A stretch of DNA of 64,000 nt, taken from positions 1 through 64,000 of the forward strand of contig NZ_JAJQVM010000012.1 in assembly GCF_021234875.1 (NCBI RefSeq), in the 5' to 3' direction. Within the stretch, counting starts at the first letter, position 1, and each line of letters starts with the position of its first letter. Positions 27,073 through 34,948 of the stretch are shown here, one piece after another. A program made the position numbers and the translations under genes. The notes beneath the pieces are model-generated. The model worked only from the letters and a program-made list of their open reading frames with translations, did not search any database and was not told the DNA's origin. This DNA comes from Marinibactrum halimedae. Lineage in GTDB: Bacteria > Pseudomonadota > Gammaproteobacteria > Pseudomonadales > Cellvibrionaceae.

Positions 27073-27510
27073 GTGAATATAAGTGGAATGCTCTTGAGTG
27101 CGGCGCAAAAAATTGGGAAAGCAAGTCTAGCTTCGAAAAAATCTATGTGTCATATGGGGTCGTCTACGGTTTCATTTTTGCGCTCATGTATACGATCTGC
27201 TCCCATGTTCGGTAATGGTTCTGGTGTAGGTGCCTTTGACGAAAGTCAGAAGCAAGGTGTCCCTAAGCCAAAGGAAATAGTGTCACATCCAAACAATATA
27301 GACTTAACCTCTGCCTTGCGAGCATCTGGCAATGCAGATGAGCAAGGCGAAAATGAGGGTTTATTAATAAATCATAGTGATGGTAATTCGAGTGAGCTGC
27401 TTGGTGATTTTGATTCTTCTAGCGTGGAAAATGGTATTTCTTCTATAAATCGTGAGTCTCAAAATTCGGAAGGATTAGATGAGCGGAATGTCGATGATGT
27501 TAGTGTCTAG
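27073..27510 (+). CDS. unknown small protein, possible T3SS substrate
   Basis: 145 residues from a GTG with a GAGGGGTGAG site upstream. The N-terminal 50 residues are Ser/Lys-rich and amphipathic (GKASLASKKSMCHMGSSTVS); the rest is acidic, Asn/Ser/Glu-rich and looks disordered. There are no membrane segments. It lies directly after sctU and before a CesT-like chaperone gene, the usual place of effector-chaperone pairs, and the N-terminal Ser/Asn-rich composition suits a T3SS signal. No homology is recognised. Confidence 0.5.
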   Translation: MNISGMLLSAAQKIGKASLASKKSMCHMGSSTVSFLRSCIRSAPMFGNGSGVGAFDESQKQGVPKPKEIVSHPNNIDLTSALRASGNADEQGENEGLLINHSDGNSSELLGDFDSSSVENGISSINRESQNSEGLDERNVDDVSV

Positions 27511-27566
27511 TGTTGTGAGCTTTTTGGTTGGGGTGCTTAAAAGTTGGATTGAATGGAGTGGTCAGT

Positions 27567-27686
27567 ATGAGAGTGGTGCTTTGTTTGGTTTTTTTACTTG
27601 TTTTGATGTCAGTGGTTTTTTTCATGATTGTTAGTCTCTCTCCTTTGACGATTAAAGTAAGGTGTCACAAAGAGTGTGATGAATAA
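27567..27686 (+). CDS. possible 39-residue single-span membrane peptide
   Basis: ATG 27567 with GGAG 8-11 nt upstream opens a 39-residue frame. It starts MRVVLCLVFLLVLMSVVFFM, a strong membrane helix, and ends with a Cys-containing polar tail (VRCHKECDE). It stands between the small unknown gene and the first CesT-like chaperone. It is too short for confidence and may be chance. Confidence 0.3.
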   Translation: MRVVLCLVFLLVLMSVVFFMIVSLSPLTIKVRCHKECDE

Positions 27687-27729
27687 AAATGATTTTTAAT
27701 GTTAAATAAGTGTTGAGGCGGGAGTGATT

Positions 27730-28197
27730 ATGGGTTTGGATTTTCAGAGGTTGATACAAGAGTTAGCGGTAAATTTAAAACAACCATTAATGGACCCTAT
27801 TGAAGATGCCTGCCGAATTTCTTGGGACGGTATAGATCTGTTTGTGTATGCGCATGTAGAGGGTGAGAAGGGGTTAATTATTTTGACGCTGGAGTTTGGT
27901 GAGCTGTCTTCTGAGCCAAATGTGAGTTTTCTTGAAAAGATGCTTTCAGGAAATTATCTGTGGGCGATGAGTGAGTATGCAACCTTGTCTATTCATCCGG
28001 AATCAAAAAAATTAACGCTTTGTGATCGATTGTTTGCCGAAAAAGTTAATGCTGACATGCTTACGAAGCGTGTTGGTCAGCTTTATCATGCGGCGCTATA
28101 TTGGAAGGGTGCGGCGGAAGAAGAAAATAATCAATATTCTAGTCATAATGATTTAAATTATGCTTCTGGTCGGTATGAATTTTTAACGAAAGTATAA
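27730..28197 (+). CDS. CesT-family T3SS effector chaperone 1
   Basis: 155 residues from ATG 27730 (GGCGGGAG upstream). It has the class IB chaperone layout: first helix FQRLIQELAVNLKQPLMDPI, strands around CRISWDGIDLFVYAHVEGEK and LIILTLEFGELS, then LEKMLSGNYLWAMSEYATLS. It is strongly similar to the protein at 28625-29092 (shared FxRLIQELAVNL, PLMDP, EDACRISWD, NYLW, SEYATLSI), so the two are paralogues. Such chaperones bind effectors and deliver them to SctN. Its cargo is probably in the adjacent segment. Confidence 0.75.
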   Translation: MGLDFQRLIQELAVNLKQPLMDPIEDACRISWDGIDLFVYAHVEGEKGLIILTLEFGELSSEPNVSFLEKMLSGNYLWAMSEYATLSIHPESKKLTLCDRLFAEKVNADMLTKRVGQLYHAALYWKGAAEEENNQYSSHNDLNYASGRYEFLTKV

Positions 28198-28452
28198 AAA
28201 TATTTTAAGTATTTTTATCACAAGCTCTGCATCTAGGCTCAGTCAGCTCGTGAAAAAAGTGGCTAATTGAATAATCAGTGTATTTATACCTCCGCGACTC
28301 GAATACTCGCCGCCCATATTGAGCGCAGTCAATTACCTAACACACAAAAATCGATATAAGCGATTTAATCTTTTGAACAGTAACGTGCGCGCAGACAAAA
28401 ATCACAAAGAACATCCACACAACCAATCAGATGAGACTATAAGTACTGCTAA

Positions 28453-28602
28453 TCAGTATTACCTGTTATAGAGAACGTAAAACCTGCACGCGCACTTTAC
28501 GCCAAGATTGAAATTGACCAAAAAATTACCGCTGAATTTGTCGAGCCTGTTGCTGACATTGTTCGTTGGTTGTATGAACAAGAAAACTCTGAATTAACCT
28601 AG
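28453..28602 (+). pseudogene. orphan 3' end of a second sctU
   Basis: The frame reads LPVIENVKPARALYAKIEID, then QKITAEFVEPVADIVRWLYE up to the stop at 28600-28602. It aligns residue for residue with the end of SctU (VENIPLARALYAKLEID, EKITEEFVEPVADVIRWLRD) but has many silent differences, so it is a diverged paralogue and not a recent duplication. There is an in-frame stop just upstream (28450-28452). The 28198-28450 stretch holds nothing else recognisable. A chaperone paralogue follows at the same distance order as after the intact sctU. Confidence 0.85.
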
Positions 28603-28624
28603 AAAATTTATTAGGAGCATAAAA

Positions 28625-29092
28625 ATGAACATCGATTTTCCCCGACTAATCCAAGAACTCGCCGTCAATCTGCAGCAGCCTCTTATGGACCCTGTAGAAG
28701 ATGCCTGTCGAATTTCCTGGGACAACGTCGATATGCACGTTTACTATCATGATGATAATGGCGAGAATTTAGTCATACTCACATTGGATATTGGCGAAAT
28801 TCCTGCGGGTGCCGAACAACGCGTATTTCTATTAATGCTACAAGCCAACTATCTGTGGATAGCCAGTGAGTACGCTACATTGTCTATAAACCCTGAAAGT
28901 AATCGAGTCGCCATATGTGACAAGTATAATGCTGAGTTGGTGAATGCAGAGCAGCTCACTGAACGCGTTAAGAAACTTTATCAGGCAGCGGTGTATTGGC
29001 AGGAAATTATTGCCGATGAAGCTCAACATACCGCTACCGAAGGGGTGAGCATAAAGGCAGGATTTGAAAATGACTTTGCAATAAAAATCTAA
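28625..29092 (+). CDS. CesT-family T3SS effector chaperone 2 (paralogue)
   Basis: 155 residues. Same blocks as chaperone 1: FPRLIQELAVNLQQPLMDPV, DACRISWDNVDMHVYYHDDN, LILDIGEIP-type strand, ANYLWIASEYATLSINPES. RBS TTAGGAGC precedes the ATG. It follows the orphan sctU end, which suggests that a sctU-chaperone block was duplicated or imported and then mostly lost. Codon choice differs from its paralogue at many silent positions. Its cargo is unknown; the leftward effector candidate at 29698-30597 is close by. Confidence 0.75.
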   Translation: MNIDFPRLIQELAVNLQQPLMDPVEDACRISWDNVDMHVYYHDDNGENLVILTLDIGEIPAGAEQRVFLLMLQANYLWIASEYATLSINPESNRVAICDKYNAELVNAEQLTERVKKLYQAAVYWQEIIADEAQHTATEGVSIKAGFENDFAIKI

Positions 29093-29291
29093 AGGAACCT
29101 CTGATTAACCTCGAATGGTTTCTGCGTGAGTCTAAAATGGGTTCAGGCTAGGCGTGTTTTGCCGCTAATGGCCGTCGTCCTTAGCCAAAAATACAACAAC
29201 GGCATAAACGCATTTTGACCACGCCAAGCCACGGGTCAACCTCACTTGATTCCACGGAGTATTCGCACCCAATAGCCAGCACCGTGTTCAA

Positions 29292-29585
29292 GTGACGCCG
29301 GCTAAACATGGTGTGCTGGATGTTGCGGCAAATATGGTGCTAGAAAACCCGGTGGATACCCAGGTTAATACGAATAGCGAATTACATGTTTATTTTTTTC
29401 TGGCAAAAGATGACCTTTACTATGTGAAACGCAGTGGCCGTGATACGGTATTCACCATTGGTAAGAGTGACTATGAAAAAGTGGCAGAGATAAACCTTCA
29501 GGCATTGGTCGCCAATAAAGAGGATACTAATGGTGCTGCCGATAACACGGCAGAGCCAAGCGAGCTTTCTGACCTTTCTTCGTAA
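29292..29585 (+). pseudogene. C-terminal piece of a DUF4340-like protein
   Basis: 97 residues from a GTG, including LHVYFFLAKDDLYYVKRSGR and then DTVFTIGKSDYEKVAEINLQ. This resembles the repeated strand pattern of DUF4340 proteins (YYVKxEGxDxVFxIxKxDxxxL), normally in gliding/ABC export loci. The frame has no proper start and lacks the usual hundreds of preceding residues. It is probably a relic carried into the cargo segment. The preceding 200 bp (29093-29291) carry no gene. Assignment is low confidence. Confidence 0.35.
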
Positions 29586-29610
29586 TTTTCCCCTTTATCT
29601 CTCAGGTAAT

Positions 29611-29628
29611 CCCCCGTTTAGCCGGGGG
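29611..29628. terminator. GC-rich hairpin between convergent genes
   Basis: CCCCCG (29611-29616) and CGGGGG (29623-29628) with loop TTTAGC. No T-run follows on either strand, so it is a weak terminator candidate between the DUF4340 relic and the leftward effector candidate. Confidence 0.5.
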
Positions 29629-29697
29629 GATGTGAATTGTAGAATATGAAGCATTAGCCAACCTATGTTTCAAGACACCGCTTCCTATGGACCGATA

Positions 29698-30597
29698 TTA
29701 TTCCTTAAGCTTCGTTTCTTCTTTTTCTGGAGATGATTCGCCGCTAGTGGTATCTGAATCATCTGTGCTTGAAGTATCGAAATCTACAGTGGACACATCA
29801 TCCGCTATTAACCTAGAAAACGTGAGAGCCTTTTGATCACTTAGAGCTGCGATAGTATCTTCATCAATATTTTTTAGCGTATAGTTGTCGTCCCCCATAT
29901 CAGAGTACACCGTATCAGAGTGCACCGTATCAGAGTGCACCGTATCAGAGTGCACCGTATCAGAGTGCACCGTATCAGAGTGCACCGTATCAGAGTCGAT
30001 GTCGTTTCTCCTTACAACTTCTGCCATAGGCAGATTAAATTCCTCGCCTAGCAGTTCTAACTCTTCTCCCGAAAGAAGGGAATTAGAATCAAAACTAACA
30101 TCAGCATCTACTTTTACCTTACGATTAATTACTCCGTCAATTTCCCTCTCCAATTCGAGCAAGCTTGGATTTTCTTCAGCTTCAACTCCTATCACCGTTG
30201 ATTGGTCAGTTGACACTGATGTTTCTAAACCTGTTATCGCCAACGGCCCGCTTAAAACTGAACTTAGCTCCCATGCTGTAGGTGGTTCACTAGGTTGATT
30301 ACTTGTCCGGTTAAAAATACTGGGGAAACGATTCAGTAAGCCATTTCTGGCATTCTGAAAAGCATTTCGAATACCTGACATCGCTCCTCTGCGGATCTGT
30401 CTCGGCTGTGGGGTATTGCCCCGTACTCCTGGTGATCTTCTGCGAAAAAAGTTTTGCAGGCGATGCCCCAGTCGCCTGCGCTCGTTTCCTGCAGTAGAGG
30501 GTTGTTTATCGGGAGCCTCTTTTTTTCCTTTGTCACTTTCATTCATGATTGTTTTGAGTGACATTGACGAGTTGTTAACGCTATTTGATCTAGGCAT
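29698..30597 (-). CDS. effector candidate A, Ser-rich with DTVHS repeats
   Basis: 299 residues, ATG with AGAGGAATCT upstream. N-terminal Ser/Asn-rich stretch (residues 1-20) suited to a T3SS signal. A basic Arg-rich region follows at about 40-95 (ERRRLGHRLQNFFRRRSPG, then SGIRNAFQNARNGLLNRFPS), which could bind membrane, nucleic acid or act as a nuclear signal. The C-terminal 150 residues are acidic, with six copies of DTVHS from 15-bp repeats (about 29899-29997) and a Glu/Asp/Ser-rich tail. No enzymatic domain is recognised. Layout resembles the two neighbouring candidates. Effector status is inference from location and composition. Confidence 0.55.
   Translation of the reverse strand: MPRSNSVNNSSMSLKTIMNESDKGKKEAPDKQPSTAGNERRRLGHRLQNFFRRRSPGVRGNTPQPRQIRRGAMSGIRNAFQNARNGLLNRFPSIFNRTSNQPSEPPTAWELSSVLSGPLAITGLETSVSTDQSTVIGVEAEENPSLLELEREIDGVINRKVKVDADVSFDSNSLLSGEELELLGEEFNLPMAEVVRRNDIDSDTVHSDTVHSDTVHSDTVHSDTVHSDTVYSDMGDDNYTLKNIDEDTIAALSDQKALTFSRLIADDVSTVDFDTSSTDDSDTTSGESSPEKEETKLKE
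29899..29997 (-). repeat. 15-bp tandem repeat in effector candidate A
   Basis: Units on the plus strand start at 29899, 29914, 29929, 29944, 29959, 29974 with a partial at 29989; consensus ATCAGAGTGCACCGT. The central ones are identical. Encodes Asp-Thr-Val-His-Ser. Confidence 0.92.
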
Positions 30598-30635
30598 AGA
30601 TTCCTCTTACAAAGGTTTACATTTTGTGACTGGAC

Positions 30636-30815
30636 TTCAAGTATCCAGAGGATATCCGTCGAGTCATTTACACCACTAATGCGGTTGAGGCAGTGCAACG
30701 GCAATTTCGAAAATTAACCAAGACGAAAGGTGGCTCTGCTAATGAAAACAGTTTGTTGGAGTTGCTGTGTGTTGGAATTTTGAACAGATTCAATTTTCAT
30801 AATCTTTTGCAGTAA
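30636..30815 (+). pseudogene. IS256-family transposase, C-terminal remnant
   Basis: 60 codons reading FKYPEDIRRVIYTTNAVEAV and then QRQFRKLTKTKGGSANENSL up to the stop at 30813-30815. This is the signature end of Mutator/IS256 transposases (YPxxIRRxIYTTNAIExLNRQFRK). The rest of the element is absent. It abuts the start of effector candidate A and marks rearrangement of the cargo segment. Confidence 0.85.
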
Positions 30816-31421
30816 CGCTACCTTTCACCGCTAATTTGTTGTAGTTCATGTAAATAGCCATATTTGTTATTCCTTGTGCAAAATAGATAAAGGATTATTC
30901 TCTCGATATCGATCATGTTAATTGGCCACTCTGAAATGCTTTACCAAACGTTTCTGTCTAACTTATACTGAGAGCACAAAAAAAAGGTTGCACTTTTTTT
31001 ACAATTCTTTCAAAAAAATATTTTATCAAAGAAACACTCTATTTTTATCCAATAATTGAAAGTCTTTTTTACCTTTCTCGGTATATATTTTTAGCTTCTC
31101 TCCATGTCGGTTAGTCAACATCTACACAACAGGATTCGCACGGTGAGACGCATTGATAAAACAGGGCATCCGTACTTCACTCACCCTCTACAACACCTCA
31201 TAAATAGAGATGATTCAACGCCGTAGATAGATCTGTGAAACATCGGAACTTTTATTACCTAAAGGACGCTCAAATGAATAATCAAAACAACCGTGGTAAA
31301 ACCTCATGGGTGGGCCGTCTGGCTTTGCAAAAAATGTAGGCCTTCTCGCAAGGCGCTTTATACGTCCTATACCCAAGTGCTTCGGCATATTTATTAACAG
31401 AAACTACAGAAGGAGTTAACT
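30816..31421. other. AT-rich intergenic region before effector candidate B
   Basis: About 600 bp without a convincing gene. A 21-codon frame at 31274-31339 (MNNQNNRGKTSWVGRLALQK) with a weak ribosome site and a 37-codon frame at 31306-31419 ending in a basic peptide are seen, but neither is called. They could be the decayed start of another substrate gene. A promoter for the rightward gene at 31422 is expected here. Confidence 0.4.
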
Positions 31422-32318
31422 ATGGTTGGTAGCATTCCACGAAAAATTACAAGTACATCCAGCACCAGCTTCGATGACACTAGCTCAACTAGAAGTGATG
31501 AAACTAATGGTACTAGGAATAATGGCACTTCCACCCAAAATAGAGAGTCGGCCCGCTTAGCCCTAGATCGAAACTTAGGTACTCGTGTAACCGATCAAGA
31601 CAGTGCTGATGATGCCATGCCAAATAATATGGAAGCCCTTAATGCACCAAGAAATAACGGTCGTGGGGGAAGGAATTTTTTGGGCGACCTACGTAACAGA
31701 ATTGCTCGCATGCTTCAAAGATGGACAGCGAGATCACCCACTCCAGTACGCTCCAATGTGGAGCCGGAGTTTGAAGAGGTTATCCAGGTGGAGGAGTCTC
31801 TTGAAGATAGGGAGTCAATTCCAGGAGCTCAAGACTTAATATATAGCGAAGGAAATCGAGTTCATGGGCGGGGCGGCGTACATCCGTTTGTCGAGCTGAT
31901 AAGACACTACGATACACCTACTACTGAGATGCTCCCAGAGAGTAACCAGTTATTAACCCGAGATTTATTGGATGCTGCCCAGATACCAGAAGCCCAGATA
32001 CTAGAAGCCCAGATACCAGAGGCCCAGATACCAGAAGCCCAGATACCAGAAGCCCAGATACCAGAAGCCCTAGCACTAGACAGTAATTCCCACGAATCGA
32101 TAGCGTTAGCGGAGATTGTTTCTGACCCAACTCCCATTTCACCAGAACAAAGAGAAACTGAGAACGAGGATACAAGTCTCGAGCGAACCACAACAACACC
32201 CGAGCTCGTAAACGTAGATGATGACGAAGAGTTCATGACAAACCTACCAGCTGCGCCAACGCATCCAGTTGATATTCAAGGTCAAGGTGAAGAAGAACCT
32301 TTACTTGAGGGTGAGTAA
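31422..32318 (+). CDS. effector candidate B with AQIPE repeats
   Basis: 298 residues, with an excellent ribosome site (AGAAGGAG). Residues 1-50 are Ser/Thr/Asn-rich, as in T3SS signals. A basic amphipathic stretch lies at about 76-105 (GRGGRNFLGDLRNRIARMLQ, then RWTARSPTPVRS). An acidic second half carries six AQIPE-type pentapeptides from 15-bp units (31977-32066) and a Pro/Glu/Thr-rich tail. Overall order (Ser-rich, basic, acidic with repeats) is shared with candidate A. No known catalytic motif. It may be an effector or a disordered translocated adaptor; unproven. Confidence 0.55.
   Translation: MVGSIPRKITSTSSTSFDDTSSTRSDETNGTRNNGTSTQNRESARLALDRNLGTRVTDQDSADDAMPNNMEALNAPRNNGRGGRNFLGDLRNRIARMLQRWTARSPTPVRSNVEPEFEEVIQVEESLEDRESIPGAQDLIYSEGNRVHGRGGVHPFVELIRHYDTPTTEMLPESNQLLTRDLLDAAQIPEAQILEAQIPEAQIPEAQIPEAQIPEALALDSNSHESIALAEIVSDPTPISPEQRETENEDTSLERTTTTPELVNVDDDEEFMTNLPAAPTHPVDIQGQGEEEPLLEGE
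31977..32066 (+). repeat. six 15-bp units in effector candidate B
   Basis: GCCCAGATACCAGAA units start at 31977, 31992, 32007, 32022, 32037 and 32052 with single-base variants. Encodes Ala-Gln-Ile-Pro-Glu. Confidence 0.92.
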
Positions 32319-32324
32319 GAAAAA

Positions 32325-32343
32325 CGGCCCTTTTCACGGGCCG
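32325..32343 (+). terminator. hairpin after effector candidate B
   Basis: CGGCCC (32325-32330), loop TTTTCAC, GGGCCG (32338-32343), just behind the stop codon. No T-run. A second hairpin CCCCAGC-AAT-GCTGGGG lies at 32456-32472, followed by 15-bp-like duplications of GTTTGGCTACTTAG at about 32484-32515. Confidence 0.55.
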
Positions 32344-32554
32344 CCTGAGCGAATGCAACTAAAGATCTGATCGGCCGTACAATACTACTGTCAATGGAAC
32401 GAGTATCTATTTTGGTGTTAGTTTTCAGTTGTAATGAATTGAATATTCAGATGAACCCCAGCAATGCTGGGGCCACAAAGAGGTTTGGCTACTTAGGTTT
32501 GCCTACTTAGGCCTTAGGTTTGGCTTCTTTAGAGTTCAAGATCGGGTAGGTAAC

Positions 32555-33625
32555 TTAAGTGACATCCGAATGATGCCTATGATTCCCCTCGGTACTTTCG
32601 CTTTCTGCAAGGGCATTCCACAGTGTATCATCTTTGATTTTTAGCTCCTTGAATAGTTTTTTTATTGTATCCTGGCTGACATAGAAGTCGAATTCAGAAC
32701 CGCTCGCAAAACCCCTTTCAATTTCAGGCAGCTTGTCTTCATCGATACCTGTAATATCTGACCAATATTTATTTGTTATGGGGACGTCTTGATTCACCTT
32801 CACGGCCATTAACATAGCCGCAGCGATTGTTCCCTTATCTAGGGTTCTATTTTCATCGCGTAAAATATAGTTTGATAAAAAGTGTGATGCCAAGACCATT
32901 GCCGCGTCGCCATCGTTTGCAGGTTTTTCATCGCTATAGGTGTTAAACCATGTATCCACAGCGTTGGCTAGTTTTTCCAGATATTGCCCAGCATCATCTA
33001 GATCTATAAAGCACATTTTATCTTTACCAACGGCAATATGTTTTTGCATGTTGTCAATAATGGTTTTTGCCAATTCTCGTCTATTCACTTTTTTGGGATC
33101 AGAATCCGTTGATTCATTCGCGTTGTGCAATATACCTTGAATAAAATCTGGGAGTGGTGAGCTATCGTTTGAGCTATCGTTTGAGCTAGCTCTATTTAAA
33201 GGCTCGGGTGATGGTTTATTATTTTTGGCTTCAAAAGAATCTTTGAAAAAATTGCTTAAACTTTGGGAAGAACTCTTCAATAAACTGTCTACATCTACAT
33301 CTACATCTACATTATTCGGTGCTGAATTGCTCAAATGTCGACTACTTTCGGAAGAGCTTCGATTAAAGTGTGCATAAGCTGTTGTAGTGTGATTAAAGTG
33401 CTGAGTTGGGCCTATAGATATAGGTTGTTTCTGTACGCCCGCGTGATGCTTTTTATGTTTTCTTGCGGGTCTACTACGATGCAAAGCATCTTTTAAACGT
33501 TGCTTTAATGCCTTGAATGTGCGAAATCTACCATGCCTAGCGCCTCCTTCGTTGCCTTGTGTGGCATCTCTTGTTTGGCCAACACCCCGGTTTGGGGAAA
33601 ATCCATTAACTGGTGTATTTGTCAT
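32555..33625 (-). CDS. effector candidate C with a cyclin-box domain (PCL/cyclin Y-like)
   Basis: 356 residues from the ATG at 33625, which has AGAGGT upstream (an ATG at 33643 adds 6). Ser/Asn-rich N-terminus, then a basic region at about 30-60 (FRTFKALKQRLKDALHRSRP and a Lys/His-rich run), a Ser/Asn linker with VDVDVDVD, then a helical domain at about 184-329. That domain shows the cyclin-box pattern: helix AAMVLASHFLSNYIL, helix GTIAAAMLMAVKVNQDV, NKYWSDITGI, then LPEIERGF and FDFYVS. The Lys of AVKV and the Glu of EIER sit 27 apart, as the conserved CDK-contacting Lys and Glu do in PCL/cyclin Y proteins (about 28). No bacterial housekeeping family is known to fit. A role on a host CDK is inference. 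Confidence 0.6.
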   Translation of the reverse strand: MTNTPVNGFSPNRGVGQTRDATQGNEGGARHGRFRTFKALKQRLKDALHRSRPARKHKKHHAGVQKQPISIGPTQHFNHTTTAYAHFNRSSSESSRHLSNSAPNNVDVDVDVDSLLKSSSQSLSNFFKDSFEAKNNKPSPEPLNRASSNDSSNDSSPLPDFIQGILHNANESTDSDPKKVNRRELAKTIIDNMQKHIAVGKDKMCFIDLDDAGQYLEKLANAVDTWFNTYSDEKPANDGDAAMVLASHFLSNYILRDENRTLDKGTIAAAMLMAVKVNQDVPITNKYWSDITGIDEDKLPEIERGFASGSEFDFYVSQDTIKKLFKELKIKDDTLWNALAESESTEGNHRHHSDVT

Positions 33626-33830
33626 TAGGCTTACCTCTATCATTTGGGGCTACTGGGTCGTGCTTTCTGGTTTGTTTTGACAAAATTTGTGCTAGAAGAT
33701 TTAGATCAACTCGTAGGCAGTCATTCCCGAAAAGCGCAATAAATTAACTTCTTGTTGTAACGCCACGACTGTTTTCATGCAGCGATTATATAATAATGGC
33801 TAGGCGACGTGTGAGTATTTTAATGCGCGC

Positions 33831-34346
33831 TTGAATATATCTGAACGCATAGCTGGTATAAGAGATAGACATGTCAATACTACTTTGTTGCCAAATGCTA
33901 ACCAAGCTACATTTGCCAATTCTACGCTCAATCAGAACGTTTACGAAGGAGACCGATATAATACTATTGAAGCAAAAGCGGCAGCATGGATAGCACACTG
34001 TTCATTTACGATTAAGCGTCAAAATAACTGGACTCAAGAAGTGCAACGAATAGCCGGAATTATTCATAATAAAATAAACACAAATGTGGATTTAACGGAT
34101 ATCAATGATTTAGACCGACTACATCGAGAAATCCTTGGCACTAATTATCAACCTAGATACCGTCCCGCTGCATTTATCGTTGGGGATCATGGTTTTTATG
34201 ACGGTAATGGTCGATTAGGTTGCATAGCATTTGCGATTGCTACGATCCAACAAAATATTGCTGCCAACAATAACAATAACAATAACAACGCCAATTTTGT
34301 CGCACCTGACAAGCCAACTGAACAACAGATGCATGGATTAGGTTAA
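33831..34346 (+). CDS. Fic-motif protein, possibly 5'-truncated
   Basis: 171 residues from a weak TTG; there is no ATG or GTG in frame before the upstream stop at 33801, so the start may be lost. Residues 119-131 read DHGFYDGNGRLGC, which matches the Fic core HPFxxGNGRxxR with the catalytic His, Asp, Asn and first Arg kept but Pro changed to Gly and the last Arg to Cys. Flanking helices (IEAKAAAWIAHCSFTI; IAFAIATIQQNI) fit the Fic fold. A poly-Asn tract follows. Family members AMPylate or otherwise modify host GTPases. The altered Arg casts doubt on AMPylation. It could be a pseudogene. Confidence 0.5.
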   Translation: MNISERIAGIRDRHVNTTLLPNANQATFANSTLNQNVYEGDRYNTIEAKAAAWIAHCSFTIKRQNNWTQEVQRIAGIIHNKINTNVDLTDINDLDRLHREILGTNYQPRYRPAAFIVGDHGFYDGNGRLGCIAFAIATIQQNIAANNNNNNNNANFVAPDKPTEQQMHGLG

Positions 34347-34948
34347 ACCTTAGCTCATCAATGAGTGGTGCTCTAATCCCATTGTCAAACCCTATCGACA
34401 GGCCAGAGAAATGTTCGGTCTGTCGTTTTAATTACCTGAGCGATCTGCACAAAAAAGCCATTAGCGTTGATGATAAGCAAAAACCAGATAAAGTTGCAAT
34501 AATGCATCGATTCCAATCTCGTTATCAGACAGTCTTTCCAGTGTGACATTAGGTTGAAATTTCATCTTGTCTCTTTTATTAATTTGTTTTCTATAAAGTA
34601 ATTGTTGATGCATTTTTAAGCGACGCTTTGGGGTGGCACGCTTTGTTATGCCGATACTCAATAGAACCGAAAACGTGATGATTTCGCTTTATATTTCTTG
34701 GTGTGTTTTTTAAGGCAAGTGCAAACTTTTTAATCTATGGAAAAGAGTTAGAGAGTAAAAAGAGCGCCCAATGCTCTACATGTTTATTTTTATTCTCCCA
34801 TGACGCCTTTTGTGACTCCGTCGAGTGTGTTTTTCAGTATTACTTATCAACGATGCGAACGAATACAAGCAGTAACAGTGCACATCGAACAAAGGGGTAT
34901 TAAACGTGAGTGTTGTTTTATCCCGTACCTAACCAACGACAGCAGTGA
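34347..34948. other. gene-poor segment between cargo genes and yscB
   Basis: About 600 bp. Small open frames at 34361-34546 and 34703-34903 show no conserved features and no ribosome site of note. It probably contains the promoter of the yscB-sctC-to-sctL operon; no clear -35/-10 pair is claimed. Confidence 0.4.

Noticed and set aside
29899-29997. Regular 15-bp repeats resembling a small CRISPR array
   Set aside because: Units are directly contiguous with no spacers, in frame within a gene, and no cas genes are present.
29885-30298. Rightward open frame of 137 codons with VSECT repeats
   Set aside because: It is antisense to effector candidate A; its openness follows from the 15-bp repeat, and it has no ribosome site.
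31274-31339. 21-codon frame before effector candidate B
   Set aside because: Too short and only weak translation signals; may be a decayed substrate start but cannot be supported.
31907-32236. Leftward open frames with WASGI or LLVSG repeats
   Set aside because: Antisense to the AQIPE array of effector candidate B; no start signals.
34361-34546. 61-residue open frame with CSVCRF
   Set aside because: No ribosome site or conserved features; probably chance in a gene-poor stretch.
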